Positions 21,046-27,929 of a DNA stretch of 34,849 bases are shown piece after piece. Made by a program: the position numbers and the translations under genes. The notes under the pieces are model-generated. The model did not search any database, was not told where the DNA came from, and worked only from the letters and a program-made list of their open reading frames with translations. Position 1 is the first letter of the stretch, and each line of letters opens with the position of its first letter. The DNA lies in the IMG/VR virus record IMGVR_UViG_3300038701_001062, positions 1-34,849 of that record, one strand, 5' to 3'. Origin of the DNA: a virus.

Positions 21046-21078
21046 TTCATCATCCCTTCAATTGCGTTGTTGGGATTA

Positions 21079-21107
21079 TTTATATAGGCATTTGCCTAAC
21101 TTGTAAA
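21079..21107 (-). promoter_or_regulatory. Leftward early promoter P_L
   Basis: On the minus strand TTTACA (complement of 21102-21107) and TATAAA (complement of 21079-21084) are 17 bp apart. The spacer holds a perfect operator TAGGCATTTGCCTA. This is the same design as P_R on the other side of cI, so CI should shut both. Confidence 0.8.
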
Positions 21108-21150
21108 GAAAAAAATAGGCGTTTGCGTAAAATAATTATACGAACGCATA
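21085..21150. promoter_or_regulatory. O_L-like operator cluster (three sites)
   Basis: Three related 14-bp sites lie at 21085-21098 (TAGGCATTTGCCTA, ideal dyad), 21116-21129 (TAGGCGTTTGCGTA) and 21137-21150 (TATACGAACGCATA, same motif on the other strand). The match to the two sites upstream of cro suggests binding by CI and/or Cro. Confidence 0.8.
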
Positions 21151-21167
21151 ATTTTTTATGCGGCAAT

Positions 21168-21190
21168 AAAAAAAGCCGCTATTAAGCGAC
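21168..21190 (-). terminator. Intrinsic terminator after cI
   Basis: On the minus strand GTCGCT-TAAT-AGCGGC (complement of 21175-21190) forms a 6-bp stem with one G-U pair and is followed by seven U residues. It lies 27 bp after the cI stop and before P_L, insulating the leftward operon from cI transcription. Confidence 0.75.
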
Positions 21191-21216
21191 TTGATGTTTT
21201 TGGTATATTTTATGTG

Positions 21217-21888
21217 CTAAATATCAAATTCGGTATAGCTACCTATAACAGCACCTTTGATAAGGATTTCAGTATCTAAGCCGCCATTAATCTCGATGGG
21301 TAAATGCTTTGAGTTGGTGCTGTCTGGCTCAAGCCATCTTTTACCGTCACGCTCTATATATGTTTTGATTGTCGTTTCAATCATCGAGCCAGCTTTGACC
21401 CGTTCAACATGTAATATCATGCCATGTTTCAGTTCTTTGCCAAGTCCTGCCCATTCAGCGCAAGTAACGTATGAACCGTCTTGAAACTTATTATTCATGC
21501 TGTCACCAGCTACCAACAAGGCGTATTGGTGAACATGTGCGTATTTAGGATTAACAGGAGCAGGGATAGTTTTGCGTTCGTGTTCATCATCTTCTATCAA
21601 GCTAATGTCTCGAAACATGCCAGCCTGGGATATGCCCTCAACGCGGATCTGTCGGACTTGTATAGGTGTTTGTTTTTGATCGCCATCAACACCATGAAGT
21701 AGCCAACTTAAAGAAACGCCAAAGCAAGACGCATACTTTTCTAAAAATTCAGCTTTTGGCACTCGTGAGCCATCTTCATGACTTATATATGTCTGATAAT
21801 TGACACCTATTTCCCTAGCAGCAGGAGCTGCCTTTTTAAAGCCTGCATCAATGCGAGCCTGTATCAATCTTTCCGATATTTTAGACAT
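21217..21888 (-). CDS. cI: CI-like repressor with S24 autocleavage domain
   Basis: A 223-residue repressor. Residues ~5-65 form an HTH_3-type domain (AREIGVNYQTYISHEDGSR). The C-terminal part is a LexA/S24 peptidase domain: cleavage pair Ala89-Gly90 (ISQAGMF), nucleophile Ser130 (AGDSMNNKF) and general base Lys175 (TTIKTYIERDG). Such repressors keep lysogeny and are cut after RecA activation. It faces cro divergently, with operator clusters on both sides of the gene. A weak promoter with TATGAT about 30 bases upstream of the start may be P_RM. Confidence 0.93.
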   Translation of the reverse strand: MSKISERLIQARIDAGFKKAAPAAREIGVNYQTYISHEDGSRVPKAEFLEKYASCFGVSLSWLLHGVDGDQKQTPIQVRQIRVEGISQAGMFRDISLIEDDEHERKTIPAPVNPKYAHVHQYALLVAGDSMNNKFQDGSYVTCAEWAGLGKELKHGMILHVERVKAGSMIETTIKTYIERDGKRWLEPDSTNSKHLPIEINGGLDTEILIKGAVIGSYTEFDI

Positions 21889-21934
21889 CTCAGAATCGTT
21901 TTCCTATTTGATGTCGATCATACAATTAAAAAAA

Positions 21935-21983
21935 TATGCGTTGGCATAATAATAATGTTTGACAATTATTAGGCGTTCGCCTA
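21935..21983. promoter_or_regulatory. O_R-like operators (two sites)
   Basis: TATGCGTTGGCATA at 21935-21948 and TAGGCGTTCGCCTA at 21970-21983 share the 14-bp dyad motif found left of cI. The second fills most of the P_R spacer, so occupancy would block polymerase. The first lies toward cI and could mediate repression or activation of cI. Confidence 0.8.
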
Positions 21984-21987
21984 TAAA
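21959..21987 (+). promoter_or_regulatory. Rightward early promoter P_R
   Basis: TTGACA at 21959-21964, a 17-bp spacer and TATAAA at 21982-21987 give a near-consensus sigma70 promoter. Expected initiation is around 21993-21995, at the cro start codon (21994), so the transcript should be leaderless or nearly so. Confidence 0.85.
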
Positions 21988-21993
21988 TGAAGT

Positions 21994-22191
21994 ATGGAAT
22001 TAGAAATCACATCAAAAGATGTTCGGGAATACCGAGCAAAAAACAATTTAACCCTTATGCAATTGGCTGATGCTGTTTGTGTGGACAAGCAAACTTTGCA
22101 TCGCTGGGAAAAAGGGAAAATCCCAAAAGTGAAGACTGCGGGATTTGCTGCTCTGGTTTCTAAAATCAAATCTCAGGAGCCAGCAGAATGA
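21994..22191 (+). CDS. cro: Cro-like HTH regulator
   Basis: A 65-residue protein with one helix-turn-helix (about 20-41): LTLMQLADAVCVDKQTLHRWEKGKIP. It is the first gene after P_R and divergent from cI, the place of Cro. It probably binds the same 14-bp operators to turn down cI and the early promoters. The predicted transcription start leaves no room for a Shine-Dalgarno site, so translation would be of the leaderless kind. It overlaps the next small ORF by four bases. Confidence 0.88.
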   Translation: MELEITSKDVREYRAKNNLTLMQLADAVCVDKQTLHRWEKGKIPKVKTAGFAALVSKIKSQEPAE

Positions 22192-22295
22192 TTTCACTGA
22201 AAGATATAAAACAACTGGCAGGGATCATCTTTTTTTTGATCGTGCTTTGCCTTGTTGCGTTGATTGGACGTGCGGAGGTTCTGCACATCATTTGA
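22188..22295 (+). CDS. Very small membrane protein after cro
   Basis: A 35-residue protein on an ATGA overlap with cro and with GGAG eight bases upstream. One transmembrane helix (about 11-27, AGIIFFLIVLCLVALIG). Translation coupling supports it. Function unknown; small early membrane proteins of phages can inhibit host functions. Confidence 0.6.
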   Translation: MISLKDIKQLAGIIFFLIVLCLVALIGRAEVLHII

Positions 22296-22304
22296 GTTTA
22301 AATA

Positions 22305-22451
22305 GACAACGTTGCCACTCCCCTCCGTTGTCTTAGAAGGTGGTCGAGCCTCGTCCCTATCTCCCACCTTCGCCCTTTTCCCTAGCTTCGCGATCAGTTC
22401 GCTTGAGGCTTGACCTAAAGATTTAAATTCGTCGTTACCCAAATGCGACGA
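22305..22451 (+). other. Structured region in the P_R transcript (three stem-loops)
   Basis: Between the 35-codon ORF and the next clear gene (22296-22575) lie three stems: GACAACG/CGTTGTC (22305-22311 with 22326-22332), AAGGTGG/CCACCTT (22337-22343 with 22364-22370) and TCGTCG/CGACGA (22429-22434 with 22446-22451). No U-runs of terminator strength follow directly. The region could be an antitermination or regulatory leader, or a small RNA. A leftward 107-codon frame with TTG start (22517-22194) also crosses it. Confidence 0.45.
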
Positions 22452-22460
22452 GTTGAGAGC

Positions 22461-22559
22461 ATGACGATCAACAATGTTGTCGCCGCGATTTTGTTTAACT
22501 TCGTCATGTTCTTTCAAATTCTATCCCTCGTGGATTTGTTCCGTAGCAAGAACAACTAA
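22461..22559 (+). CDS. Possible 32-residue membrane peptide
   Basis: ATG 22461 to TAA 22559 encodes a single predicted helix (VVAAILFNFVMFFQILSLV) with a basic end (RSKNN). The ribosome site is weak. It lies just before the Shine-Dalgarno of the 122-residue gene. An overlapping leftward frame competes for the same DNA, so this call is tentative. Confidence 0.3.
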   Translation: MTINNVVAAILFNFVMFFQILSLVDLFRSKNN

Positions 22560-22575
22560 CCACAAGGATTTTACA

Positions 22576-22944
22576 ATGGGTAAGAAAGTACTGAGTAACG
22601 AAAGGAAGATTTTTCCGATGGAACGGATAACGGTAAATTCAGCGCAGGAGATGGCTAGATATTTAGTCAATTCAGAACTGCGTGGTTGGGGCGATACACA
22701 AGAGGCCGCAACCCACAGACTAAGCGTTAAATATGGCGTTAAACCGAGCCTAGTTCGTCGCCTTGTTTATGGCGAAGTGAAAGACATGCTCCTTTCAAAT
22801 TTCGCTGCAATTGCATCCGCATATCAAGCAGCATGTTCAAAAGTCGAAGCCAATATAGAACACGAGAAGGCCACCCATGAACATTATTCGATTGCTAATA
22901 GCGTGGCTGGTCTTGCGATTGGGCAGAAAGAGGAAACGGAATAA
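22576..22944 (+). CDS. Hypothetical early protein, possible CII-position regulator
   Basis: A 122-residue protein with ATG at 22576 and AAGGA seven bases upstream. The middle (EAATHRLSVKYGVKPSLVRRLVYGEVKDM) looks like a helix-turn-helix-type DNA-binding element, followed by a helical C-terminal half. It is the first sizeable gene after cro, which is where lambdoid phages carry cII. A transcription-regulatory role is plausible but not shown. Confidence 0.6.
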   Translation: MGKKVLSNERKIFPMERITVNSAQEMARYLVNSELRGWGDTQEAATHRLSVKYGVKPSLVRRLVYGEVKDMLLSNFAAIASAYQAACSKVEANIEHEKATHEHYSIANSVAGLAIGQKEETE

Positions 22945-23106
22945 ATGAAAATGATTCAAAGAGTAAAAAAATCCGCAGCTTTTACAAGATGTATTGTTGA
23001 CTCTGATGCTGACGCAAAAGTCCGAGATTCCAAAATTAGCAGAAAAAGAGAGATTGCGGATCTACTGCAAAAAAAATGGCAAAATAAAGCCAAGGTGAAC
23101 AAATAA
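22945..23106 (+). CDS. Small basic hypothetical protein
   Basis: A 53-residue Lys/Arg/Asp-rich protein starting one base after the previous stop and ending directly before the RusA start codon (TAA then ATG). The C-terminal helix REIADLLQKKWQNKAK is basic. AAGGTGAAC near its end serves as ribosome site for rusA. No family recognised. Confidence 0.55.
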   Translation: MKMIQRVKKSAAFTRCIVDSDADAKVRDSKISRKREIADLLQKKWQNKAKVNK

Positions 23107-23523
23107 ATGAAGTTCGCAATCAATTTGCCCTGGCCTGACAAAAACCTTTCACCTAACGCAAGGGTACATTGGGCAGTAAAGGCTAGAGTAGCTAAAAACG
23201 CCCGTAAAAACGCTTATTGGGCTGGCATGAGCGAAGGTTTGCACAAGATCAAAACAAGCGCTGTGAGCATCACACGGGTTTATTCACCACCTAACCGCAG
23301 AAGACGCGACAAAGACAATCTTGATGCTTCAATGAAGGCGTATTTAGACGGCCTATCAGATGCGCTTGGAATTGATGATTATCATTTCGATTTAGAAAAA
23401 TCCGTAATCTCAGAGCCTGTCAAAAACGGCAATGTTTGCTTCATCATTGAGGCGAAAAACACGTTCTCACAAGACGCTATTGAAGACGATGGTTTTGTAA
23501 CAATAACACCAATGGAGAAGTAA
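23107..23523 (+). CDS. rusA: RusA-like Holliday junction resolvase
   Basis: A 138-residue protein. LPWPDKNLSPN at the N-terminus, RRRRDKDNLDASMKAYLDGL (about 64-83) and GIDDYHFD (88-95) match RusA. Asp70, Asp73 and Asp90/91 are candidate metal-binding catalytic residues and Lys77 a helper. RusA dimers cut four-way junctions and resolve replication or recombination intermediates before packaging. The length is usual for the family, with a short extra acidic C-terminus. Confidence 0.92.
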   Translation: MKFAINLPWPDKNLSPNARVHWAVKARVAKNARKNAYWAGMSEGLHKIKTSAVSITRVYSPPNRRRRDKDNLDASMKAYLDGLSDALGIDDYHFDLEKSVISEPVKNGNVCFIIEAKNTFSQDAIEDDGFVTITPMEK

Positions 23524-23524
23524 A

Positions 23525-23713
23525 ATGGATGCATTCATAGGGTTCATCGTTGGCATATGCCTATGTGTTTGGGGATTTATGCAAGTTGAAGAGCAAAGAG
23601 TTCAACGCGGATGGTTTGAGCATGAAGGTAAATACTACCAGTACATAGAAGTCGATCCTCCATACAAAAAGGTCAATTTGATTGGTGAAGCACCAATGGA
23701 GAAACAGGGATGA
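23525..23713 (+). CDS. Small membrane-anchored protein
   Basis: A 62-residue protein with an N-terminal hydrophobic helix (about 3-19, AFIGFIVGICLCVWGFM) and a polar Tyr/Pro-rich remainder (YYQYIEVDPPYKKV). It sits one base after rusA and overlaps the next gene by four bases. No family recognised. Confidence 0.6.
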   Translation: MDAFIGFIVGICLCVWGFMQVEEQRVQRGWFEHEGKYYQYIEVDPPYKKVNLIGEAPMEKQG

Positions 23714-24555
23714 GCATAGTTCATATCGCTTTCTATCCTTCTGACTGGTTAGCTGGCACACGCGGTTTATCTGATGCAGAAGCGGGCGTTTATATCAATC
23801 TTATTTGCCGTATGTATGAGATGGCAGGGCCTATTGAAAGAGATGATAATCGACTTGCAAGAGTATGCGGGTGCAAGTCAAAAGCATCCTTTGTTAAGTC
23901 GCTAAATTACCTAATAGCAGAAGGTAAAATTATACAAAGTGGTCAAGAACTTTTCAACGAACGTGTTCAAAAAGAGATCAAAAACACGACAGAAAAGAGT
24001 TCGAAAGCTAAATCAGCAGCGCAGTCACGTTGGGACAAAAAATCTAATAAAAACAATGATAGTGCTAATGCAAACGCATCTTCCGAGCATATGCCCGACG
24101 AATGCCAGTCAGAACCAGAGTCAGAACCATATATTAACTCTTCCTTTCAGTCAGAGTTAAGCGCACCTACAAAACCAGATAATTCGAAAATCGAAATCAA
24201 TCAGGCATTCGAAGCTTACAATCTCGCAGCACAAGAAAATGATTGGGCTGTTTGCCAGAAAATCAGCAAAGCAAGAACTTCACAGATGAAAGCACGGTTG
24301 AAAGACTGCGGCGGGATCGATGGGTTTATGGCTTGTCTCGAAAAGTGCAAAGCCTCTGATTTTCTTCAAGGCCGTGTAGGTGGGTCAAACGGAGCCTTCC
24401 AGCTTGGAATAGATTTTATTCTCAGAGATTCCAGCTTCACTAAAATCATGGAAGGCAATTACGACAACCGCAAGCAACCTGAAAAACAAAAATCAATGTC
24501 ATCTGCTTCGATGTTTTTTGAAGCGGCAAGACAAGCAGAAGGGTTAACTCAATGA
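23710..24555 (+). CDS. DUF1376-like replication protein
   Basis: A 281-residue protein. The N-terminal ~90 residues (HIAFYPSDWLAGTRGLSDAEAGVYINLI...) are the DUF1376 winged-helix module found in phage replication genes. A Lys/Ser/Asn-rich linker (about 95-150) leads to a C-terminal domain (about 165-260) ending with GAFQLGIDFILRDSSFTKIMEGNY, a motif shared with DnaT/primosomal-type phage proteins. It probably binds the phage origin and recruits helicase. It is coupled to both neighbours by ATGA overlaps. Confidence 0.8.
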   Translation: MSIVHIAFYPSDWLAGTRGLSDAEAGVYINLICRMYEMAGPIERDDNRLARVCGCKSKASFVKSLNYLIAEGKIIQSGQELFNERVQKEIKNTTEKSSKAKSAAQSRWDKKSNKNNDSANANASSEHMPDECQSEPESEPYINSSFQSELSAPTKPDNSKIEINQAFEAYNLAAQENDWAVCQKISKARTSQMKARLKDCGGIDGFMACLEKCKASDFLQGRVGGSNGAFQLGIDFILRDSSFTKIMEGNYDNRKQPEKQKSMSSASMFFEAARQAEGLTQ

Positions 24556-25172
24556 ACCAATTAGTTCGATTTGAAAACAACAGGCCGTTGTTCAAAGATG
24601 GCACGACACGAGACGAAATATTTTCTTCAGTGCCAAAGGCCGAACCAAAACAAATACTGCAACAGCTTGGATTGATGTTTGCCACGCTCGCAAGTCGTGA
24701 GGACATGCCAGACGAAGATAAGATTATCAGAAATCAAATCTATGCTCAAAAGCTTCAAGACTATCCACAATACGCAATTGAAGCGGCTGTGACTAAGTTT
24801 ATCGATGAAGAAATCTTTGTCCCTGCTGTTAGCGAGCTTGTGAAAGAAGTTCGTGACCAAGTGTTTAAAAAAATCGTTTGGACTGACGTTCCTAAAAAAC
24901 AAGACCCGTTTGAGGTTAGCGATGCGGTTAAACAAGAACGAGCAAAACGAGCTGAGTTCGTCAAGGATACGATTAAGAAAAGCTACGGCAATCAAGAGGG
25001 CGCACCAACTGGCAGCATCAAAGCTAAACCGATTGATCAACGTCAATCAGGTGAAGAACGCCGCGCAGCTATGGAACGCCTTAAGGCCCGTGCTGCTGAT
25101 TTAGACGACGACAAGCAAGAAGCTGGAATGAAGTTTTTAGGGTTTGCAGCAGAAAAGAGGGAAGTCTCATGA
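24552..25172 (+). CDS. Replication-associated protein, possible helicase loader or accessory
   Basis: A 206-residue protein coupled to the DUF1376 gene. The helical core (residues ~33-110) includes KLQDYPQYAIEAAVTKFIDEEIFVP and ELVKEVRDQVFKK, a shape common in small phage proteins that follow replication initiators. The C-terminal 80 residues are charged and likely disordered. No nucleotide-binding motif is present, so it is not a DnaC-type ATPase. The role in replication is by context. Confidence 0.65.
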   Translation: MNQLVRFENNRPLFKDGTTRDEIFSSVPKAEPKQILQQLGLMFATLASREDMPDEDKIIRNQIYAQKLQDYPQYAIEAAVTKFIDEEIFVPAVSELVKEVRDQVFKKIVWTDVPKKQDPFEVSDAVKQERAKRAEFVKDTIKKSYGNQEGAPTGSIKAKPIDQRQSGEERRAAMERLKARAADLDDDKQEAGMKFLGFAAEKREVS

Positions 25173-25942
25173 GCAAATTAAAGGTTCTTGATCTTTTTAG
25201 CGGAATTGGTGGATTCAGCCTTGGCTTAGAGCGGACAGGTGGATTTGAAACCGTTGCATTCTGCGAGATTGAAGAATTCCCCCGCAAGGTATTATCAAAA
25301 CACTGGCCAGAGGTTCCGCAATATGAAGACGTTAGACAGCTCACAGGCGACATTATTAAACGAGACGGAATTTCCGTTGATGTCATCACTGGTGGTTTCC
25401 CATGCCAAGACATCTCAGTTGCAGGAAAGCAAGCCGGCATCGGTGATGGAACCAGATCAGGATTATGGTCCGAAATCGTGCGACTTATTGGCGACCTACG
25501 ACCGCGATACGTCATCTTGGAGAACGTTGCAAACTTGCTTAGAGGCCCTAGCGAGCAACCAGGCGAATGGTTTGGCAAAATACTCTCAGACTTGGCCGAA
25601 TGCGGGTATGATGCAGAATGGGAAAATATACCAGCGTCAGCCTTGGGCGCTCCCCATCGCAGAGAACGCATCTGGATCGTGGCCCACCCCCGCAGCGAGG
25701 GACGGGAAAGACGTGAGCAAGAAGCGGGAAGCATATGCTGCAAGCAGAGAGCGACATCAGCCTTCAGCGGTAACGGAATCTTACATGAGACAGATAAACG
25801 TTTACGAGCCAACACTATACGAAATTTTGATGGGTTATCCCGTGGGGTGGACCGACTTAAAGGACTAGGAAACGCAGTAGTTCCTCAAATCCCTGAACTC
25901 ATTGGCAACGCTATTTTGGCCGCTGAAAGGGATGCAGCATGA
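25169..25942 (+). CDS. DNA cytosine-5 methyltransferase (Dcm-like)
   Basis: A 257-residue C5 methyltransferase. Motif I LDLFSGIGGFSLGL (7-20), motif IV GGFPCQDIS with nucleophile Cys79, motif VI ENV (118-120), motif VIII HRRERIW (163-169) and the late RLKGLGNAVVPQIPE motif are all present. It transfers a methyl group from SAM to cytosine C5, probably protecting phage DNA from restriction or regulating genes. It is short for the family: the variable target-recognition part between about 175 and 230 is only some 55 residues. The same DNA carries a second long frame with its own phage-protein motifs. No restriction enzyme gene is adjacent. Confidence 0.9.
   Translation: MSKLKVLDLFSGIGGFSLGLERTGGFETVAFCEIEEFPRKVLSKHWPEVPQYEDVRQLTGDIIKRDGISVDVITGGFPCQDISVAGKQAGIGDGTRSGLWSEIVRLIGDLRPRYVILENVANLLRGPSEQPGEWFGKILSDLAECGYDAEWENIPASALGAPHRRERIWIVAHPRSEGRERREQEAGSICCKQRATSAFSGNGILHETDKRLRANTIRNFDGLSRGVDRLKGLGNAVVPQIPELIGNAILAAERDAA
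25239..25868 (+). CDS. Overlapping +1-frame ORF inside the methyltransferase gene
   Basis: An open frame of 209 codons lies entirely inside the methyltransferase gene. It is numbered from its first ATG at 25239; ATGs at 25380 or 25446 are more likely starts if it is translated, and none has a strong ribosome site. Its C-terminal 120 residues read SSWRTLQTCLE, KYSQTWPNAGMMQNG, SGSWPTPAARDGK and LYEILMGYPVGWTDL. I recall this motif series from phage proteins annotated in or next to cytosine methyltransferase genes. Motifs in both frames over the same bases suggest overprinting. The alternative is that the second frame is a constrained by-product of conserved methyltransferase codons. Confidence 0.45.
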   Translation: MDLKPLHSARLKNSPARYYQNTGQRFRNMKTLDSSQATLLNETEFPLMSSLVVSHAKTSQLQESKPASVMEPDQDYGPKSCDLLATYDRDTSSWRTLQTCLEALASNQANGLAKYSQTWPNAGMMQNGKIYQRQPWALPIAENASGSWPTPAARDGKDVSKKREAYAASRERHQPSAVTESYMRQINVYEPTLYEILMGYPVGWTDLKD

Positions 25943-26091
25943 GCAAGGTTAAAGAGATTTGGTCAAATACTATTGGTTCTGTTCATGGCGCTGATGTTGA
26001 TCGGAAACTGTGTTTTGAAGCCGCTTGTAAACTTGCAGCTTATGCCCGTGAATTGGAAAAGATTTTGGCAGCGAAAAAGGAAGCGTCATGA
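25939..26091 (+). CDS. Small hypothetical protein
   Basis: A 50-residue helical protein between ATGA overlaps on both sides. The sequence is MSKVKEIWSNTIGSVHG, then DRKLCFEAACKLAAYARELEKIL, suggesting a two-helix protein. No family recognised, but coupling supports expression. Confidence 0.6.
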   Translation: MSKVKEIWSNTIGSVHGADVDRKLCFEAACKLAAYARELEKILAAKKEAS

Positions 26092-26438
26092 ACAACCAAC
26101 CTCAAATCTGTTGCCCTGTATGCCAGCAACCATTGAAAAACCCATCGCTTGAAATTGGTCAAATCACTGAAATCAGAATGACCAAACACCGCAAGCGAAT
26201 ATTGGAAAAGCTTATTGCGGCTTATCCACGCCGTGTAGAGCGAGACGATATCATTGAAGCTGTTTACTTCGACTGCTCAAAGGATGGCCCTGAGTGGGCG
26301 ATCCATTGCCTTTACTCGATGGTTTTAGCTCTCAACAAAAAGCTAAACGGTTACGGTTGGCAGATCAAAGGCCACGGCAAAGGAATGGGTAATGTCCCGT
26401 CATATCAACTAATCAACATTTCGGAAGGTGCAGAATAA
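26088..26438 (+). CDS. Winged-helix DNA-binding protein with N-terminal CxxC
   Basis: A 116-residue protein. CCPVCQQPL (8-16) is a one-sided zinc-knuckle motif. Residues ~35-110 resemble a response-regulator-type winged helix (RILEKLIAAYPRRVERDDIIEAVY, then ALNKKLNGYGWQIKGHGKGMG), in which the last hairpin touches DNA. It may regulate phage transcription or replication. It starts and ends on overlaps within the early operon. Confidence 0.7.
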   Translation: MNNQPQICCPVCQQPLKNPSLEIGQITEIRMTKHRKRILEKLIAAYPRRVERDDIIEAVYFDCSKDGPEWAIHCLYSMVLALNKKLNGYGWQIKGHGKGMGNVPSYQLINISEGAE

Positions 26439-27112
26439 TGAACATCGCAGTATCACCGTTAGCGCTTAAAATGGATGGCGTACACAAATCAGCGAAATTA
26501 TTTGATTACCAATTCAACCGCCCATTCAGTCGTTTGCAAGAGATGAATTACTTGCAAAGATTGCGCCGCGCGAAGTGGAAGAGAAAAGCAACTCTTCGTA
26601 AGAAATTGAATGAGAGAATTGAATTAAATAAAGCAGTTATTGCACCACCGAAAAAGCAACTTGCGCAAAGACTGAAAGACAAAACAAAGCCCGTTATCGT
26701 GGGACATCATAACTTTCATGTGAAAGCTTATTATCATCATTTGTCATGGACTGATGCAAAAGCGCAATCACCAGAAGACGTTTCAAGCCGGTTAAGCGTT
26801 TCAGACATTCAGCACATTGTTGCAGGGAATGCCTGGGAGCTTGACGGGGTAAAAGTTGAGCCGTTTGAAATCACAGTTAAGCAGATCAAAGGCCATCGCA
26901 GAGAACGAAAGATTGCGCTTGTTCGTCAAGTCTCGATGTTCGTTGCTCGTCAAAAGACCGATTTATCATTTCCATCTATCGGTCGGCATTACGGAGGCAG
27001 GGACCATACGACAGTCATACACGCTTATCAGAAGATGCTCAAAGCAATCGCATTCGGTCAACTCCTGATGAACGGCAAACCCTTTAACCTAGACCGGATA
27101 GGAGAAATCTAA
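26438..27112 (+). CDS. Phage protein with DnaA domain IV-like DNA-binding domain
   Basis: A 224-residue protein. The C-terminal ~80 residues match DnaA domain IV: a helix-turn-helix with ERKIALVRQVSMFVARQ, LSFPSIGRHYGGRDHTTVIHAYQKM. GGRDHTTV is the DnaA-box-contacting signature. The N-terminal 130 residues are basic and unlike DnaA; there is no AAA+ ATPase. It could bind DnaA boxes to recruit or block host replication, or act at the phage origin. Confidence 0.85.
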   Translation: MNIAVSPLALKMDGVHKSAKLFDYQFNRPFSRLQEMNYLQRLRRAKWKRKATLRKKLNERIELNKAVIAPPKKQLAQRLKDKTKPVIVGHHNFHVKAYYHHLSWTDAKAQSPEDVSSRLSVSDIQHIVAGNAWELDGVKVEPFEITVKQIKGHRRERKIALVRQVSMFVARQKTDLSFPSIGRHYGGRDHTTVIHAYQKMLKAIAFGQLLMNGKPFNLDRIGEI

Positions 27113-27277
27113 ATGTTCATTCTTGTCATCTTAGTCAATGTAGCCGCGTTCGAACCACCATTAGAAGGACACCGCTATTTTGACACGATGGCAAAGTGCG
27201 AGGTGGCGCAAAAGAGCATCGCGAGACGATACAAAGAACACGTCAAAATCAAGATTAAATGCACATTGGTTTCTTAA
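27113..27277 (+). CDS. Small hypothetical protein with hydrophobic N-terminus
   Basis: A 54-residue protein starting directly after the DnaA-like stop (TAA then ATG). The N-terminus MFILVILVNVAAFEPP is hydrophobic, signal-like, and a Cys pair (Cys29, Cys50) follows. It resembles in shape the 70-residue protein at 15663-15875. Ribosome site GGAG lies upstream within the previous gene. No family recognised. Confidence 0.55.
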   Translation: MFILVILVNVAAFEPPLEGHRYFDTMAKCEVAQKSIARRYKEHVKIKIKCTLVS

Positions 27278-27290
27278 ACGAGGGTAACAC

Positions 27291-27929
27291 ATGCCAAAGA
27301 ACAAAGACCGCTATGAGATCCATTTAAACGGTGAGTTTCATTCTGCTAAGAAAACCCGCCGATCAGCTAACATGGTCGCTGCTACGTTATCTGGCAATGT
27401 TGAAATCAAAGACACAGATCCGCCAAAAAAGAACATCAAAGGCGAGGGATTTGTCATGGAGCAAGAGGTAGTTGACCCTCATGAGACACAAAAGACCACC
27501 AAAGTTAAGCGCGCTAAACATCAAGCACCTATCGAGCGGATGCACCAACGTGGCTTTATAACGCTACAGCAGTTCCATGCAGCGCAGCGCTATTACTTAG
27601 CTAAAATGACATCCTCAGGACAAACGGGCCTTGGTATGGATTACGCAAAAGAGCGGGTTGATACATTTGGCAATGGTCAGGCTGTTCCATATTCACAGAT
27701 TAACGCTCAAGAGGATTTGAAAAAAATCAACAATGAGCTGACAAAATTAGAAACGTATCGCTTGGAGGCTATCCTGGTTCAAGAGCAAACACTTCGTAGA
27801 TATTGCCTAAAGACATTTAGAACGGACGATACTCGCCGACAGCAGAAAGAAAGTACAGCACTCAAGCAATCACTCACCACATTAGCGGTTCTTTGGGGAT
27901 ATGAAAGCAAAGGAAGGAAAGTAGCATGA
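27291..27929 (+). CDS. DUF6456-like phage protein, possible late-gene regulator
   Basis: A 212-residue basic protein. After a polar N-terminal region, residues ~80-205 read like the DUF6456-type helical domain of alphaproteobacterial phages: IERMHQRGFITLQQFHAAQRYY, an acidic LEAILVQEQTLRRY core, and a final LTTLAVLWGYESKGRK helix. Related proteins lie near the end of early operons, just before late genes. That is the place of lambda Q, so a role in late-gene activation is a reasonable guess. No experimental link is known to me. Confidence 0.6.
   Translation: MPKNKDRYEIHLNGEFHSAKKTRRSANMVAATLSGNVEIKDTDPPKKNIKGEGFVMEQEVVDPHETQKTTKVKRAKHQAPIERMHQRGFITLQQFHAAQRYYLAKMTSSGQTGLGMDYAKERVDTFGNGQAVPYSQINAQEDLKKINNELTKLETYRLEAILVQEQTLRRYCLKTFRTDDTRRQQKESTALKQSLTTLAVLWGYESKGRKVA

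Noticed and set aside
22194-22517. Leftward 107-codon frame with TTG start in the early operon
   Set aside because: It is antisense to the P_R transcript and crosses three stem-loops. The ribosome site is good but no family or promoter is seen, so it is kept only as a possibility in the findings.
25081-25815. Leftward 244-codon frame opposite the methyltransferase
   Set aside because: Rich in Ser/Pro/Arg/Cys with no domain; typical antisense shadow of a coding sequence.
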